DNA from: a bacterium
GTDB lineage: Bacteria; Verrucomicrobiota; Kiritimatiellia; UBA8416
Length of the DNA stretch: 5,976 nucleotides
Reading direction: 5' to 3'
Assembly: GCA_020048935.1 (NCBI GenBank)
Contig: JAIFLS010000086.1
Span: 1-5,976, forward strand
Made by a program: the position numbers and the translations under genes
Notes under the pieces: model-generated
Told to the model about the DNA's origin: nothing
The model's database searches: none
What the model saw: only the letters and a program-made list of their open reading frames with translations
Shown here: positions 4,405 through 5,976 of the stretch, one piece after another
Numbering within the stretch: position 1 is the stretch's first letter
How the letters are laid out: each line of letters starts with the position of its first letter

Positions 4405-5973
4405 CTATAGGAAGCGGCCGCCGCGGTGGCCGGTGATGGCACCTTCGCGCAGGGTGTGCGTGCCGTTGACGAAAACGTGGCGGATGCCGTCGGCGAGGGC
4501 GTGCGGATGGGCATAGCTGGTGTTCTCGCGCAGGGCTTGCGGGGCAATGACGAGGATATCCGCCGCCGCGTTTTTGCGCAGTTCGCCGCGATTCTTCAGG
4601 TTGAAGGTGCGGGCGGGTAGCGAAGTCATTTTGCGGATGGCCTCGGGCAGGGGCACGGTCTGGCCGTCGAGCGCCATGCGCAGGAAGCGCGGGAAGGTGC
4701 CGTAGGCGCGCGGGTGCGGCCAGTCGTGGCTCAGCGGTCCGGTCGGCGCGCGCAGCGAGGCGTCGGAGCCGAGCATCACCCAGGGCTGCGCCAGGACGCG
4801 GTGCATGTTCTCCTCGCTCATGCCGTGGAAGAAGGCGGCGGTGCGGCCCTCGTCGGTCTCCGCCAGAATCAGCACGGCTTCAGCCGGATGTACGCCCAGT
4901 GCTTCGGCGACGGCGATAAGCGGCTGACCCTGGAAACGGAGGTTGTCGGGGTGGGCGGTGGAACCGATGGTGATCGTCTGCCAGTAGGCCTCGTCGTGAT
5001 CGGCCATAAGTTCCTCGCGCAGCCGCAGGCGTGCGGCCGGATCGCGCAGGCGCGCTAGCACGGCGGACGGTCCGCCGGCGGCGGCCCAGCCGGGAAAAAT
5101 GATGTCCAGGTCGGTGCAGGAGGAGGTGTAGGGGTAGCGGTCGGCGGCGACATCGAGTCCGGCGGCCTGGGCCGCGCGGATGCGTTCAAGGGCAGGTTCG
5201 AGCAGGTGCCAGTTCTTTTTACCAGCCGCCTTGAGGTGTGAGACCTGTACGCGGACTCCGGTGTGTCGGCCGATCTCGAGCGTCTCGTCCAGCGCCTCGA
5301 TCAGGCGGCTGGTCTCGCTGCGCATGTGCGAGGTGTAGACCCCGCCGCGGGCGGCAGTGGCGGCCGCCAGGGCGACGACCTCGGCGGTTTCGGCATAGCG
5401 CCCCGGGGTGTAGACCAGCCCCGAGCTCAGGCCGCAAGCGCCTTCGTCGAGGGCCTGCTCCAGGCGGTGTACCATGAGGCGGATCTCATCCGGCGTGGCC
5501 GGGCGGTCGGCATAGCCCATGACTCCCGCGCGCAGGGTGTTGTGCCCGGCCAGGAGCGCCATGTTCGGTCCGGGGACGACCTGTTCGACCAGTGCGCGGT
5601 AGTCGGCCACGCTGCTCCAAGGGCCGGGGTAGGTGTGGACCGTCCAGTCCGAGGGCATGCGCGCCTCGCCATACAGCGGTGCGCAGGAGGCACCGCAGTT
5701 GCCGGCGATTTCGGTGGTGACGCCCTGATAGAGCTTGCTGGGGGCGGCGGGCTCGAGCAGGATATAGGCATCCGAATGCGTGTGAACGTCAATGAACCCG
5801 GGGCAGACGATGCCGCCGGCGGCGTCAATGACGGCGTCCGCCTCGAGCTGCCGCAGATCGCCGATGGCGGCAATACGGTCGCCCGCTATGGCGATATCCG
5901 CCTGCACGGGGGCGGCACCGGTGCCGTCGTGAATGAGGCCGTTAATAATCATCGTCATCGTCGTCATCTTCAT
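4405..5973 (-). CDS. N-acyl-D-amino-acid deacylase (D-aminoacylase, amidohydrolase superfamily)
   Basis: This 522-residue protein would hydrolyse N-acyl-D-amino acids to a D-amino acid and a carboxylate, or act on a related N-acyl substrate; it has no signal peptide. Family features appear in order: an N-terminal beta-sandwich opening (INGLIHDGTG), GFIDVHTHSD with H64 and H66, EIAGNCG with C93, HMRSE with H216, VSHLK with H246, and MLGSDASLRAP with D404. These match the zinc and catalytic set known for D-aminoacylases (HxH, Cys, two His, Asp). HPRAYGTFPRFL and the ASLPART-like TSLPARTFNL motif follow, then the returning C-terminal sandwich (ADILVIAP). Length is usual for the family. Four in-frame ATGs occur in the first eight codons; the true start is unresolved and the 5' flank is only three bases long. 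Substrate (acyl-Glu, acyl-Asp or broad) cannot be told from the sequence alone. Confidence 0.9.
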   Translation of the reverse strand: MKMTTMTMIINGLIHDGTGAAPVQADIAIAGDRIAAIGDLRQLEADAVIDAAGGIVCPGFIDVHTHSDAYILLEPAAPSKLYQGVTTEIAGNCGASCAPLYGEARMPSDWTVHTYPGPWSSVADYRALVEQVVPGPNMALLAGHNTLRAGVMGYADRPATPDEIRLMVHRLEQALDEGACGLSSGLVYTPGRYAETAEVVALAAATAARGGVYTSHMRSETSRLIEALDETLEIGRHTGVRVQVSHLKAAGKKNWHLLEPALERIRAAQAAGLDVAADRYPYTSSCTDLDIIFPGWAAAGGPSAVLARLRDPAARLRLREELMADHDEAYWQTITIGSTAHPDNLRFQGQPLIAVAEALGVHPAEAVLILAETDEGRTAAFFHGMSEENMHRVLAQPWVMLGSDASLRAPTGPLSHDWPHPRAYGTFPRFLRMALDGQTVPLPEAIRKMTSLPARTFNLKNRGELRKNAAADILVIAPQALRENTSYAHPHALADGIRHVFVNGTHTLREGAITGHRGGRFL

Positions 5974-5976
5974 CCT

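Overview
All protein-coding genes here read on the minus strand, so biological order runs from the right edge to the left edge. The host genes at both ends are visibly GC-rich. A bacterial F-type ATP synthase gene set, REP-type palindromes and an N-acyl-D-amino-acid deacylase fit a GC-rich proteobacterium, perhaps a gammaproteobacterium. That placement is an inference from style, not from a marker gene.

Layout in transcription order. (1) 5973-4405: a nearly complete or complete zinc amidohydrolase of the D-aminoacylase family. (2) 4330-3509: an HDOD-domain signalling protein, lower in GC than its neighbours, with its own good-looking promoter at 4337-4365. (3) 3508-3236: a gene-free spacer holding an inverted pair of REP-like palindromes whose stems differ by a compensatory base pair. 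(4) 3235-1773: an intact insertion sequence of about 1463 bp with one DDE transposase, elaborate repeated ends and an unusually long target duplication of 16 bp (17 bp if one ambiguous base is counted). (5) 1772-1635: the leader of an ATP synthase operon, with a candidate promoter, a run of heptamer repeats and a good ribosome binding site. (6) 1634-284: atpE, atpF and atpH (subunits c, b and delta), tightly packed. (7) 278-1: the first 92 residues of a probable B12-binding radical SAM protein, 5 bp after atpH and cut by the window edge.

The ATP synthase segment is incomplete in an informative way. No atpB (subunit a) lies upstream of atpE, and because the IS has matching target duplications it did not delete one. 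Downstream of atpH, where atpA is usual, a radical SAM gene begins. So the Fo/stator genes here form a split or rearranged locus, and c is the first gene of the visible operon.

I find no CRISPR array, phage module or defence cassette. The most interesting material is structural: the IS with its long target duplication, its terminal repeats and a large nested hairpin in the transposase leader; the REP pair next to it; and the unusual ATP synthase neighbourhood.
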